Shown: positions 54,527 through 63,210 of the stretch, piece after piece
How the letters are laid out: each line of letters starts with the position of its first letter
How positions within the stretch are numbered: position 1 is the first letter of the stretch
Assembly (NCBI GenBank): GCA_964415365.1
Contig: CAYPYW010000004.1
Coordinates: 34,001 to 98,000 of the forward strand
Length of the DNA stretch: 64,000 nucleotides
Direction: 5' to 3'
From: Hydromicrobium sp964415365
GTDB lineage: Bacteria; Actinomycetota; Humimicrobiia; Humimicrobiales; Humimicrobiaceae
Notes under the pieces: model-generated
The model's database searches: none
What the model was told of the DNA's origin: nothing
The model's input: only the letters and a program-made list of their open reading frames with translations
Made by a program: the position numbers and the translations under genes

Positions 54527-56371
54527 ATGATTGGAGCAAAAACGATAACCAAGGATAAACTGGAAAAACTGTCAAAACTTATCAGGTATTTTATATTAAT
54601 TTCAACTACTAAAGCTGGGTCAGGCCACCCATCTTCTTCATTATCAGCAGTTGAATTAATGTCTACGTTATTTTTTGGGGGCTTCCTTAGATTTAGAATT
54701 AATGATATTAAATATGTAAATAACGACCGGCTGATTTTTTCAAAAGGTCATGCTTCTCCTTTGATGTATTCGTTGTGGGCAGCAGCGGGAGCTCTGGATG
54801 AAGAAGAGATATTAACATTAAGGAAGTTTGGCAGCAGATTAGAAGGCCATCCTACACCTAAATTTCCATATGCCGAAGCTTCAACAGGATCATTGGGGCA
54901 AGGCCTTTCTATCGGTCTGGGAATGGCTCTGAACGCTAAATATATAGATAAGTTACCCTATTATACATACGTACTGCTTGGAGATAGTGAGATGACCGAA
55001 GGTTCACAGTGGGAAGCTATTCAGATTGCAGCTCACTACAAACTAGACAATCTCATAGGTATTATAGATGTTAATAGATTAGGTCAGAGAGGAGAGACAA
55101 TATATGGCTGGCATATTGAAGCTTATGAGGATAGAATATCTTCATTTGGTTGGGAAACCATTACAGTAGATGGCCATAATATTGAAGAAATCGCTGACGC
55201 CTATGAGTGTGCTTTAAAGGTTAAAGGCAGACCAACGATGATAATTGCAAAAACAGTAAAAGGTAAAGGAGTGAGTCTGCTGGAAAATAAAGATGGATGG
55301 CATGGCAAAGCGATATCAGAAGATCAGCTATATACAGCTCTTAATGAATTGGGAAGTGTTGATAAAAAAATAAGAGGAGACCTTCTGGAGCCGGAACAAG
55401 TTAGCATACCTGAAGAGAAAATAGAGAAATATGATAGAATCCCAATGAACAGTGAAAAAATAGCAACCAGGAAAGCATACGGCAATGCTCTGGTTAATAT
55501 ATTCTCTAGATACCCAAGTATAGTAGTCCTTGATGCCGAAGTAAGTAATTCAACCTTTTCCGATACATTTAAAGAACAATTTCCACAAAGATTTTTTGAA
55601 ATGTATATAACTGAACAAAATATGATAGGTACAGCAATTGGATTATCTATAAGAGATAAGATCCCCTTTGTTTCATCTTTCGCGGCATTTCTGACCAGAG
55701 CTTTTGATCAGATCAGGATGAGTCAGTATTCGGAATCAAATATAAAATTTATAGGCTCACACGCAGGAGTATCAATCGGGGAGGATGGTCCTTCGCAAAT
55801 GGGGCTTGAAGATATCGCTATGTTCAGAACTTTGATGAATAGTGTTGTACTGTATCCATCGGATGGCGTATCTACAGAAAAACTGGTGGAAAAAGCCGCT
55901 AAGCATTTTGGAAATGTTTATATCAGAACTACCAGAATGGAAACCCCAGTTATCTATAGCAGTGAAGATACTTTTGAAATTGGGGGAAGTAAAGTAATAA
56001 GGGAAAGTAAAGAAGATATAATAACTGTTTGTGCAGCTGGAATAACATTACATGAAGCATTGAAAGCTTATGAAGAATTAAAAAAGGAAAATATACTGAT
56101 AAGAGTAATAGATATTTACAGTATTAAGCCTATTGATAAGAAATCTATTACAAAAGCACAGGAAGAAACCAAGGCCATAATAACAGTTGAAGATCATTAT
56201 GTTGAGGGAGGCCTGGGAGAAGCAGTAAAAAGCGCAGCGTCAGAAAAAAGTCCCGTTTATATTCTTGCAGTAAGGAAAATGCCCATGAGTGGGAAGCCAT
56301 ATGAATTATTAGACTACGAGGAAATATCCAGTAAGGCCATCATAAACAAAGTTAAAGAGATAATAGGATAG
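54527..56371 (+). CDS. tkt: transketolase
   Basis: A single-chain transketolase of 614 residues. The N-terminal thiamine diphosphate half has KAGSGHPSSSLSAVELM, FSKGHASPLMYSLWAAAG, GSLGQGLSIGLGMALN and GDSEMTEGSQWEA...DVNRLGQ. The C-terminal half has the Pyr domain with ITEQNMIGTAIGLS and SHAGVSIGEDGPSQMGLED, then a transketolase C domain. It interconverts sugar phosphates and supplies erythrose 4-phosphate, the aromatic pathway precursor. The unsplit gene is of the shorter archaeal/eukaryote-like size. It stands alone, with non-coding DNA on both sides. Confidence 0.92.
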   Translation: MIGAKTITKDKLEKLSKLIRYFILISTTKAGSGHPSSSLSAVELMSTLFFGGFLRFRINDIKYVNNDRLIFSKGHASPLMYSLWAAAGALDEEEILTLRKFGSRLEGHPTPKFPYAEASTGSLGQGLSIGLGMALNAKYIDKLPYYTYVLLGDSEMTEGSQWEAIQIAAHYKLDNLIGIIDVNRLGQRGETIYGWHIEAYEDRISSFGWETITVDGHNIEEIADAYECALKVKGRPTMIIAKTVKGKGVSLLENKDGWHGKAISEDQLYTALNELGSVDKKIRGDLLEPEQVSIPEEKIEKYDRIPMNSEKIATRKAYGNALVNIFSRYPSIVVLDAEVSNSTFSDTFKEQFPQRFFEMYITEQNMIGTAIGLSIRDKIPFVSSFAAFLTRAFDQIRMSQYSESNIKFIGSHAGVSIGEDGPSQMGLEDIAMFRTLMNSVVLYPSDGVSTEKLVEKAAKHFGNVYIRTTRMETPVIYSSEDTFEIGGSKVIRESKEDIITVCAAGITLHEALKAYEELKKENILIRVIDIYSIKPIDKKSITKAQEETKAIITVEDHYVEGGLGEAVKSAASEKSPVYILAVRKMPMSGKPYELLDYEEISSKAIINKVKEIIG

Positions 56372-56666
56372 CTATACTGAGCTGATAGGTAATAATAAAT
56401 TAAAATATAAAATATAATCAATATTTCATAAATATCTATATAAATCCTCACCTATAATCTTCGAATAAAGGTTTAAGCTGATATAAAACTATTAGATAAT
56501 ATAAATGTTCAATGTAAAAAACTGTAATTTTATATAGACTTATGGTAGTATATTAGCTTAATCATCTTATAATATATATAAAATTAAAATATGTTGAATT
56601 TATATAATATATTTATAGAATAAATATCTAAAACATGTGATAAAATAAGAAGTAAATAGTACAGTA
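56372..56666. other. AT-rich intergenic region
   Basis: These 295 bases contain no recognisable gene, RNA or hairpin. They separate transketolase from a damaged sensor gene and may contain its decayed upstream region. Confidence 0.5.
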
Positions 56667-57305
56667 ATGAATCTGCAATTTTTGATACATATCATAATAT
56701 TATTTTTAGGAATCATCACCTCAATCATATTTGCCTTTCTACTGTCAAAAAATAAAACTATGCCAGGTTCTAAGCTAGGAATATTATTGGTCTCAGGTTG
56801 TATTGTCTGGATGGCCGGGAAAGTCCTCGAGTTTTTGAGTACAGGCCTTAAAATAAAGTTATTCTGGAGTAAAATAGGATACATAGGAATTGTCGTTATC
56901 CCGGTTGCTTACCTGCTAATTATTCTTCAGAATACAGGTCATGAAAAATGGATTACACTTAAGAAAAGTATTCTCTTCAGCATTATACCGGCGCTAACTT
57001 TATTTTTTGTATTTACCAATGAATTTCACTCGTTATTCTGGAGAAGTGTAACGTTAGGCGAAAAAGATTCGTTAATTTTTCTGGTATATGAGTATGGTAT
57101 ATGGTTCTGGTTATGGGCAGCATATTTATATATATTAATCATGTTTTCATATTTTATTCTCATACAGATGTACGATGTTATGACTCATGACAGATCTTAC
57201 AGAAAGGCAACCAGAAAAGAGGTTGCTTTAGAGGAACTTAAGAGATGTGCCGGGACCCAATTTGACCCCAATCTGGTAAAAATTTTTATACAGGTTTTAA
57301 ATTAA
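56667..57305 (+). pseudogene. truncated sensor: 7TM domain joined to the end of an HD-GYP domain
   Basis: The 212-residue frame has five or six membrane helices over residues 1-165, resembling the N-terminal 7TM sensory domain of histidine kinase/diguanylate regulators (WMAGKVLEFLS, WSKIGYIGIVVIPVAYLL, FVFTNEFHSLFW). At about residue 170 it switches directly to YDVMTHDRSYRKATRKEVA and KRCAGTQFDP, which is the C-terminal end of an HD-GYP c-di-GMP phosphodiesterase. The catalytic HD and GYP motifs are absent. An in-frame internal deletion of a longer sensor, or an assembly collapse, explains it best. No obvious ribosome site precedes the ATG. The product cannot be an active phosphodiesterase. 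Confidence 0.65.
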
Positions 57306-57351
57306 TTGTAAAAATAATATACTTACTTCATTAATACTGGAGGTTACAAAA

Positions 57352-58095
57352 ATGAGCAGTATATTACTGGATATCTCTTATATAATTTCAATTATTATAG
57401 AAATAGGCGTACCCCTCGCACTTGCAATTTATATGTGGAAAAAATACAGAGCTTCATGGGGAATATTCTTTCTGGGAACACTTTTATTTTTAGTTTCACT
57501 TGTAAGAGTACCTTTGAATAATCTATTTTCCTCACTGATTGTAAATAATTTTAGTGGAAATCTGGTTATCGTGTTGATTGGTTTATTTGCATCTTTTACA
57601 GCTGGAATATTTGAGGAAGGGGTAAGAGCGCTGGCATTTGGAGCAATTATAAAACAAAATAGTTATGACAAGGGAATTATGTATGGAATTGGACATGGCG
57701 GTGGGGGAGAATCAATGATTTTTGTTGGTATGTCGGTTCTGGTTACCTTTATCATCTATAAGTTTCCGAATGTTTTACCTTCAAATTTATCAGAGCAGAT
57801 AGCAGGTATTGCCTGGTATATGCCACTGATAGGCGCTCTTGAGAGAATTTTTGCCATCGCCATCCAGATTTCACTTTCGATTTTAGTAATGTATGCCTTC
57901 TTGAAAAAAAAATATTATTTTATTTTGGTCGCGGTACTATATCATATGGTAGTTGATTTTGTTGCTGTTTATATAAGTTATAAATTCGGGATTTTATTAA
58001 CTGAAATATTAACATTTATATTTGCTGTTGCAAGTGTAGCTATAATTTATATTTTAAGACCCGGGAAAAAAGAGGATAGAACAAAAACAATATAA
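57352..58095 (+). CDS. YhfC family intramembrane metalloprotease homologue
   Basis: A 247-residue protein with about seven membrane helices. Motifs are FEEGVRALAFGAI (Glu-Glu-x2-Arg, residues about 90-95), YGIGHGGGGESMIFVG (His, Glu), and AVLYHMVVDFVAVY (His, Asp). This arrangement characterises the YhfC/PrsW-like glutamic-type or metalloprotease superfamily. Members may be abortive-infection-like or regulatory proteases; the target is unknown. GGAGGT (57339-57344) is a strong ribosome site, so it is probably expressed well. The gene before it is damaged and the region after contains a relic. Confidence 0.75.
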   Translation: MSSILLDISYIISIIIEIGVPLALAIYMWKKYRASWGIFFLGTLLFLVSLVRVPLNNLFSSLIVNNFSGNLVIVLIGLFASFTAGIFEEGVRALAFGAIIKQNSYDKGIMYGIGHGGGGESMIFVGMSVLVTFIIYKFPNVLPSNLSEQIAGIAWYMPLIGALERIFAIAIQISLSILVMYAFLKKKYYFILVAVLYHMVVDFVAVYISYKFGILLTEILTFIFAVASVAIIYILRPGKKEDRTKTI

Positions 58096-58524
58096 ATAAA
58101 TGATTATTTGAGTTGTGTTCAAAAATTTTTCTCATTAAAAACCCCAAGTTATCTTTCATCATAGCTAGCGCCTTAGACTACTTAACATCTCGGGGTATAT
58201 CTTAGAACTTTTCTCAGGGACTTTTCAGATTATTAACCTATCATCTATTCTCTTTCGAAAAGGGATCTCAGTTACATCCGAAAGTTGCCTCCTGTTCCAA
58301 GATGATAAAAAGATATCAAAATTGAAAAATGTTGTCAATAGATTGAAAGAAAAATATGGAGAAAATTTCAAAATTTTTATTTTTTTATAGTTAATAACTA
58401 TAGTAAAATGATTGTTAATAACAAACAGATTATTGTTCACAAAATGTAATAATTTTTATATAGTATTAAAATATTTCCATAAACTTCCAATAAAATAATT
58501 TTTTTCATTAAGTGGTGTTGCAAG
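58096..58524. other. non-coding region with decayed sequence
   Basis: This 429-base interval has no intact gene. It holds a DinB-like relic (58220-58390). A C-rich arm ACCCC at 58141-58145 could pair with GGGGT at 58192-58196, enclosing about 46 bases, but inner pairing is poor. The last 130 bases are AT-rich and may hold the tyrA promoter. Confidence 0.5.
58220..58390 (+). pseudogene. dinB: relic of a DNA polymerase IV (DinB) C-terminus
   Basis: The frame ending at TAG 58388 encodes RKGISVTSESCLLFQDDKK, then KLKNVVNRLKEKYGENF. This resembles the end of DinB-family polymerases, where the little-finger strand (GVSVSN-type), an SLF-type beta-clamp motif and a KYG-containing tail occur in this order. 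Here the clamp motif reads CLLF. There is no start codon in the frame after the stop at 58166, and the polymerase domains are missing, so only a relic remains. The call is based on a short match. Confidence 0.45.
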
Positions 58525-59646
58525 ATGAGAAGTATTAAGAAAATAGCTGTAATAGGATTGGGACTTATAGGCGGTTCATTAGCTTTATCCTTGAAGAATA
58601 TTAGCGAAGATTTTATTATCACTGGTTATGATATTGAAGGTGAAGCAATGAACATAGCCAAATACAGAAATATAATTGATGTTATTGCTAAAGATTATAA
58701 GGAGGCAGTGGCAGACGCTGATCTAGTAATAATAGCGACACCCATAAGTAAAATAGTTGAAGTTGTAAATCACGTTAAGAACTATTTAAAAAAAGGGGCA
58801 ATTATAACAGATGTAGGCAGCGCTAAAGAAAGGGTGGTTAAAAGAGTCAGTGAAATATTACCCGATGGGGTATTTTTCATAGGAGGCCATCCTATGGCTG
58901 GCTCGGAAAATGAAGGTATCTTGAGTGCCACTCCAGAATTATTTAGAAACACATTTTATATTCTGACTCCTACTGGTACTACTATATCTGGCCCCCTGAT
59001 CACACTACATTCTTTATTTACAAAAATTGGTGCAAAAGTAATCTCTATGAGTCCTAAAGAACATGACGAGAATGTAGCACTAATAAGTCATCTACCTCAT
59101 ATTCTTTCAACAAATCTGGTTGATATGATTGACGACAAGCAAGAGAAGATGAGAAATCTGTTCAAACTATGTGCCGGTGGTTTCAGGGATATGACCAGAA
59201 TTGCTGCCGCCAATACGAAAATGTGGCTTGATATAAGTCTGGAGAATAAAGACGAATTAATCAAATCAATAGATGATTATATAGAATACCTAACAAGATT
59301 CAAAAATAATATCCAGAAAAACAATGCAGATTCAATAAAAAACCATTATATGAAAGCCCAGAAAGCAAGAATTAATCTTCCGAAATATGTTGAGAAAGAC
59401 ATTTCAAAGTTATACGAACTAAGAGTCGCAATACCTGATAGAGCAGGTGTTTTAAGCGAAATCACACTAGCCATAAGCTCCCATGGAATAAATATCGAGG
59501 ACATATCCATTTTCCATTCAACAGAATTCAGCGGTGGGGGAATTCTTAAAGTACTGGTTCAAGGTGAAGATGCTGGTAAAATTACAAAGGAAGCAATTGA
59601 AAAAGCAGGGTATGAAGTAAGTGTAAAGAAAGTACTAAGCGAGTAG
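58525..59646 (+). CDS. tyrA: prephenate dehydrogenase with ACT domain
   Basis: TyrA converts prephenate to 4-hydroxyphenylpyruvate for tyrosine. The 373-residue protein has an N-terminal NAD-binding domain (KIAVIGLGLIGGSLALSL), VIIATPIS, the substrate residues GGHPMAGSENEG and ALISHLPH, and a helical dimer domain with FRDMTRIA. The C-terminal ACT domain, LRVAIPDRAGVLSEITLAIS, probably mediates feedback control by tyrosine or phenylalanine. aroA follows after two bases, giving a tyrA-aroA pair common in Gram-positive bacteria. Confidence 0.94.
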   Translation: MRSIKKIAVIGLGLIGGSLALSLKNISEDFIITGYDIEGEAMNIAKYRNIIDVIAKDYKEAVADADLVIIATPISKIVEVVNHVKNYLKKGAIITDVGSAKERVVKRVSEILPDGVFFIGGHPMAGSENEGILSATPELFRNTFYILTPTGTTISGPLITLHSLFTKIGAKVISMSPKEHDENVALISHLPHILSTNLVDMIDDKQEKMRNLFKLCAGGFRDMTRIAAANTKMWLDISLENKDELIKSIDDYIEYLTRFKNNIQKNNADSIKNHYMKAQKARINLPKYVEKDISKLYELRVAIPDRAGVLSEITLAISSHGINIEDISIFHSTEFSGGGILKVLVQGEDAGKITKEAIEKAGYEVSVKKVLSE

Positions 59647-59648
59647 AA

Positions 59649-60938
59649 ATGGAAATACACGGAGCAAAAAGCATAAGAGGGGAATTAAAGATTCCCGGTG
59701 ATAAATCAATTTCTCATAGGAGTGTAATTATATCCTCATTGATTAATAATAATGTGGTAATAGAAAACTTTTTGTTTTGTCAGGACTGTATAAAGACTGT
59801 GAATATTCTAAATAAATTGGGGGTGAAAATTGAAAAAATTAACGGCAATTTAATAGTATACGGCAGAGGAATTAAAAATTTAAGGGAACCCGACGAAATA
59901 CTGGATGTAGGTAATTCCGGAACCACAATCAGAATAATGAGCGGTTTCTTATCCGCAACTAATTTCATGTCCGTATTAAGTGGTGACAGATCTATAAATA
60001 ACAGGCCCATGGGAAGAATAATAGAGCCACTGCTGGAGATGGGTGCTAGAATCAATGGGAGAGAAAACAACTCAAAAGCTCCCATAGTAATATTCGGAAA
60101 CCCTAATCTGGAAGGGAAAAAGTTTGAACTTAAAGTTTCAAGTGCACAGGTCAAATCCTGCATTCTTATAGCAGGTCTCAATGCAAAAGGTACAACTGAA
60201 ATAATCCAACCCCAGATTTCAAGGGATCATACAGAGCGTATGCTCGAATACTTTGGAGCAGACATAACTTATGATGGTAGATGTACGAAGTTAAGGCCAG
60301 GCAGAGAATTCACCGCAAGGAAAATTTACATACCAGGTGATATTTCTTCCGCAGCCTTTTTTATTGTAGCAACTCTGATTTTAAAAAACTCATATACTAT
60401 AATGAAGGATATCGGTATGAATCCTACCAGGAGTTATTTTATAGAAATTCTCAAAAAAATGGGTGGTAAGATAGTTATCAAAAATCAAAGAATTATAAAT
60501 AATGAGCCAGTTGTGGATATTGAAACTTTTTCAAGTAAATTAAATTCTATAGAAATAGAAAAAGAAAAGATACCAGGTATAATTGACGAGATACCGATAT
60601 TATGTGTGGCCGCAGCTGCTGCCGGGGGTAAGACAGTAATTAGAGGTGCAGAAGAATTAAGATATAAAGAAAGTGATAGAATAAAATCCATTGTAAGCCA
60701 GTTTGGAAAATTAAATGTAAATATAGAGGAAAAAGAGGATGGCATGATAATAAAAGGAGATATAAATTTCCAGGCAGGCGAGGGGTCAGTTGAAAGCTTT
60801 GGGGACCATAGAATTGCTATGTCTCTCTCAATACTGGCTTTGTTATCAAAAGGAAATGTGACTGTTCTTGATTCCGATTGTATTGATACTTCCTTTCCCG
60901 GTTTTATATACAATCTAAAAAAGGTTCTGGCACAGTAG
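59649..60938 (+). CDS. aroA: 3-phosphoshikimate 1-carboxyvinyltransferase (EPSP synthase)
   Basis: AroA transfers an enolpyruvyl group to shikimate 3-phosphate. The 429-residue enzyme shows IPGDKSISHRSVIISS at the start, DVGNSGTTIRIMSG, GDRSINNRPMGRIIEPL, KVSSAQVKSCIL, the second-domain segment PGDISSAAFFIVA, IDEIPILCVAAA with its catalytic Asp, ELRYKESDRI, and FGDHRIAMSLS. All regions are present and in order. It begins two bases after tyrA. Confidence 0.95.
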   Translation: MEIHGAKSIRGELKIPGDKSISHRSVIISSLINNNVVIENFLFCQDCIKTVNILNKLGVKIEKINGNLIVYGRGIKNLREPDEILDVGNSGTTIRIMSGFLSATNFMSVLSGDRSINNRPMGRIIEPLLEMGARINGRENNSKAPIVIFGNPNLEGKKFELKVSSAQVKSCILIAGLNAKGTTEIIQPQISRDHTERMLEYFGADITYDGRCTKLRPGREFTARKIYIPGDISSAAFFIVATLILKNSYTIMKDIGMNPTRSYFIEILKKMGGKIVIKNQRIINNEPVVDIETFSSKLNSIEIEKEKIPGIIDEIPILCVAAAAAGGKTVIRGAEELRYKESDRIKSIVSQFGKLNVNIEEKEDGMIIKGDINFQAGEGSVESFGDHRIAMSLSILALLSKGNVTVLDSDCIDTSFPGFIYNLKKVLAQ

Positions 60939-60992
60939 ACAGGAAAAGATTAGTAAAACATTAAGACAATATAGCAACATATCGATTAAACA

Positions 60993-61693
60993 ATGCCTGA
61001 AAATATTATTACAATAGATGGACCTGCTGGAAGTGGTAAGAGTACAGTAGCTAAAATTTTAGCCAGAGAATTGAATTTAAAATATATAGATACAGGAGCT
61101 ATGTACAGAGCAATTACACTGCTCGCATTGCAAAATAACATAGATTACAAAGATGAAGAATCTATATTAAAACTAGCAAGAAATAAAAATCTTGAACTGG
61201 ATAGTAAATCAGTGGATGAGAACGAATACACCACAGTTAGATTAGACGGAAAAGATGTTACCAACGAAATTAGAAGTAAGGAAGTAGGAGCTGCAGTTTC
61301 TATTGTCTCTAAATTGTCCGGAGTGAGAAGATATCTTGTAAGCCTCCAGAAAAAATTTATAGAAGACGGTAACGCTATACTTGNNNNNNNNNNCTTGAGG
61401 GCAGGGATACCGGAAGTGTTGTATGTCCTGATGCAACATTAAAAATATACCTGACTGCAAACTTAAGCGAAAGAATAGAGAGGAGGGATTTGCAGGTGAA
61501 GAAAAAAGGGCAGCTTCTAAAAAGAGACCTGATCAAAAAGGAAATCTCCAGCAGGGATAGAATCGATAGCAGCAGGAAAGACAGTCCACTGATAGTACCG
61601 GAGAATGGAATCACGATTGATACATCTGAAATGTCAGTTAGAGAAGTTGTAGATAAAATCAAGAAATTATATCTTGAAAGAATTAAATGTTAA
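60993..61693 (+). CDS. cmk: cytidylate kinase, interrupted by an assembly gap
   Basis: Cmk phosphorylates CMP and dCMP. The P-loop IDGPAGSGKSTVAKIL (residues about 6-21), YIDTGAMYRAITLLA, and IRSKEVGAAVSIVSKL are before the gap; GRDTGSVVCPDATLKIYLTA, ERIERRDLQ and the lid/helical end (KEISSRDRIDSSR, KDSPLIVPENGITIDTSEMS) are after it. Ten N at 61384-61393 shift the apparent frame. Bases before and after the gap both contain CTTG; removing the ten N and one CTTG rejoins AILEGRDTGSVV and gives a 228-residue intact enzyme. It overlaps plsC by seven bases. Confidence 0.92.
61384..61393. other. assembly gap of 10 N inside cmk
   Basis: A fixed-size filler gap. The flanks TACTTG and CTTGAGG overlap by CTTG, so true missing sequence is probably none (net removal of 14 bases keeps the reading frame). 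Confidence 0.85.
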
Positions 61694-62334
61694 AAATAAA
61701 ACATAGCAAATCCTACTTTTTTTTACACAGAATTATACGATTCATTATAAAGATAATATTCAGTGTGCTATACAGAGTGGAGGTAACAGATTTATATAAA
61801 GTACCCCGAGAAGGTAAATTAATAATATGCTCAAATCATATAAGTTATGTTGATCCGGTAGTAATAGGAGCATTTATTCCCCGGTGTGTTTATTTTATGG
61901 CGAAAAAAGAGTTATATAGCAGTAGATTTTTAGCCTCCCTGATAACTTTTTTAAATGCTTTTCCTGTGAACCGTCAAACTCTTGATAGGAAAGCATTCAA
62001 TACCTCATTTGAGATTTTAAAAAATGGAAATGCTTTAGGTTTATTTCCGGAAGGTACAAGATCCACAGACGGTATTTTGAGGGAAGGGAAAAAAGGGATA
62101 GGATTCATATCAGCGCTCAGCAACGCTCCTATTTTACCTGTGGCTTTGAGTGGTACAAATAAAATAGTACAAAAACCTCACAAGAGAGTATTCTTTCCCA
62201 AAATCAGATTGATTATTGGGGATACGATAAACGTTAAAGATATTTTGAAGGAGTACGGTAAAAAAGAAGCAGTAAGCATAATATTGGATAAAACGATGAA
62301 GGAAATAGGAAGGATATATAATAAGATAAAATAG
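61687..62334 (+). CDS. plsC: 1-acyl-sn-glycerol-3-phosphate acyltransferase
   Basis: PlsC adds the second acyl chain to make phosphatidic acid. In 215 residues it has a hydrophobic N-terminal helix, catalytic NHISYVD (H-x4-D, residues about 56-62), the substrate motif LFPEGTRSTDG, and ILPVALSGTNK. All four acyltransferase blocks are present. ATG 61687 lies inside the end of cmk; the order cmk-plsC-ispH is typical of Clostridia and relatives. Confidence 0.93.
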   Translation: MLKIKHSKSYFFLHRIIRFIIKIIFSVLYRVEVTDLYKVPREGKLIICSNHISYVDPVVIGAFIPRCVYFMAKKELYSSRFLASLITFLNAFPVNRQTLDRKAFNTSFEILKNGNALGLFPEGTRSTDGILREGKKGIGFISALSNAPILPVALSGTNKIVQKPHKRVFFPKIRLIIGDTINVKDILKEYGKKEAVSIILDKTMKEIGRIYNKIK

Positions 62335-62355
62335 AAAATAAAAGTTTTAATATAC

Positions 62356-63210
62356 ATGAATATGAAAATAAAAACTGCGAAACATTCAGGGTATTGTTTT
62401 GGCGTAAAGAGAGCCCTAAAACTGGCAGAAGAAATATTGGAAAAAAATCAGGGCAAAAAAACCAAAGTTTTTACCCTTGGCTCCATTATTCATAATGCAG
62501 GGGTTGCTAATGAACTGGCGAAAAAGGGCTTGATTTCAGTCAAAGATTTAAAAAAAATAGAACCTGATAGTATTTTTATAATAAGATCACATGGGATGCC
62601 CCCAAATTTAATAAATGAAATTAAGGAAAAAAATGTAAAAATCATTGATGCCACCTGTCCCTTTGTAAAAAAAGCTCAGTCCAGAGCTGAAGCTCTTAGC
62701 AGGAATGGGTATTTTGTACTGATTATTGGAGATAAAAAGCATCCCGAAGTAATGGGAATAAGAGAACATATTTTAAATAAAAATTATACGGTAATAGAAG
62801 ACGAAATAGACACAACGAAACTGACTAATAAGAAAAAAATAGGAGTCGTTGTCCAGACCACACAAACTATGGAAAAATTGAAACTAATTACTGATAAGTT
62901 GATGGAAAAGACCAAAGAATTACTTGTGTATAATACTATCTGCAATACTACCAGAAAAAGGCGGGATTCAACTGAAAAACTGGCAAAGAGTGTTGATGTA
63001 ATGATGATAGTGGGCGGGAAAAACAGTGCAAATACAACACATTTGATGGAAATATCGAAAGAATTCAATACAAGGACTTACCACATTGAAAATTGTAAAG
63101 AAATTAAACCGAAATGGTTCAATGGTGCGAAGAAGGTTGGAATAAGCGGTGGTGCATCTACACCTGTAGAAGATATATTAAATGTAAAAGAAGCAATTGA
63201 AAAATTATAA
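62356..63210 (+). CDS. ispH: 4-hydroxy-3-methylbut-2-enyl diphosphate reductase
   Basis: IspH, a 4Fe-4S enzyme, performs the last step of the MEP isoprenoid pathway. The 284-residue protein has the three cluster cysteines in GYCFGVKRALKLAEE, IDATCPFVKKAQ and YNTICNTTRKRRDST, as well as RSHGMPP, VVQTTQT and GGKNSANTTHL with its substrate residues. ISGGASTPVEDI ends the protein. It indicates an MEP-pathway organism; other MEP genes are outside the window. Its end overlaps the next gene by 14 bases. Confidence 0.95.
   Translation: MNMKIKTAKHSGYCFGVKRALKLAEEILEKNQGKKTKVFTLGSIIHNAGVANELAKKGLISVKDLKKIEPDSIFIIRSHGMPPNLINEIKEKNVKIIDATCPFVKKAQSRAEALSRNGYFVLIIGDKKHPEVMGIREHILNKNYTVIEDEIDTTKLTNKKKIGVVVQTTQTMEKLKLITDKLMEKTKELLVYNTICNTTRKRRDSTEKLAKSVDVMMIVGGKNSANTTHLMEISKEFNTRTYHIENCKEIKPKWFNGAKKVGISGGASTPVEDILNVKEAIEKL

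Noticed and set aside
58141..58196. Structured RNA closed by ACCCC/GGGGT
   Set aside because: The outer arms pair, but the 46 bases inside offer little further pairing and the region appears to be decayed coding DNA.
61242..61460. Short reading frames crossing the N gap on either strand
   Set aside because: They arise from the filler N and the frameshift; the true frame is cmk after removing the false gap.
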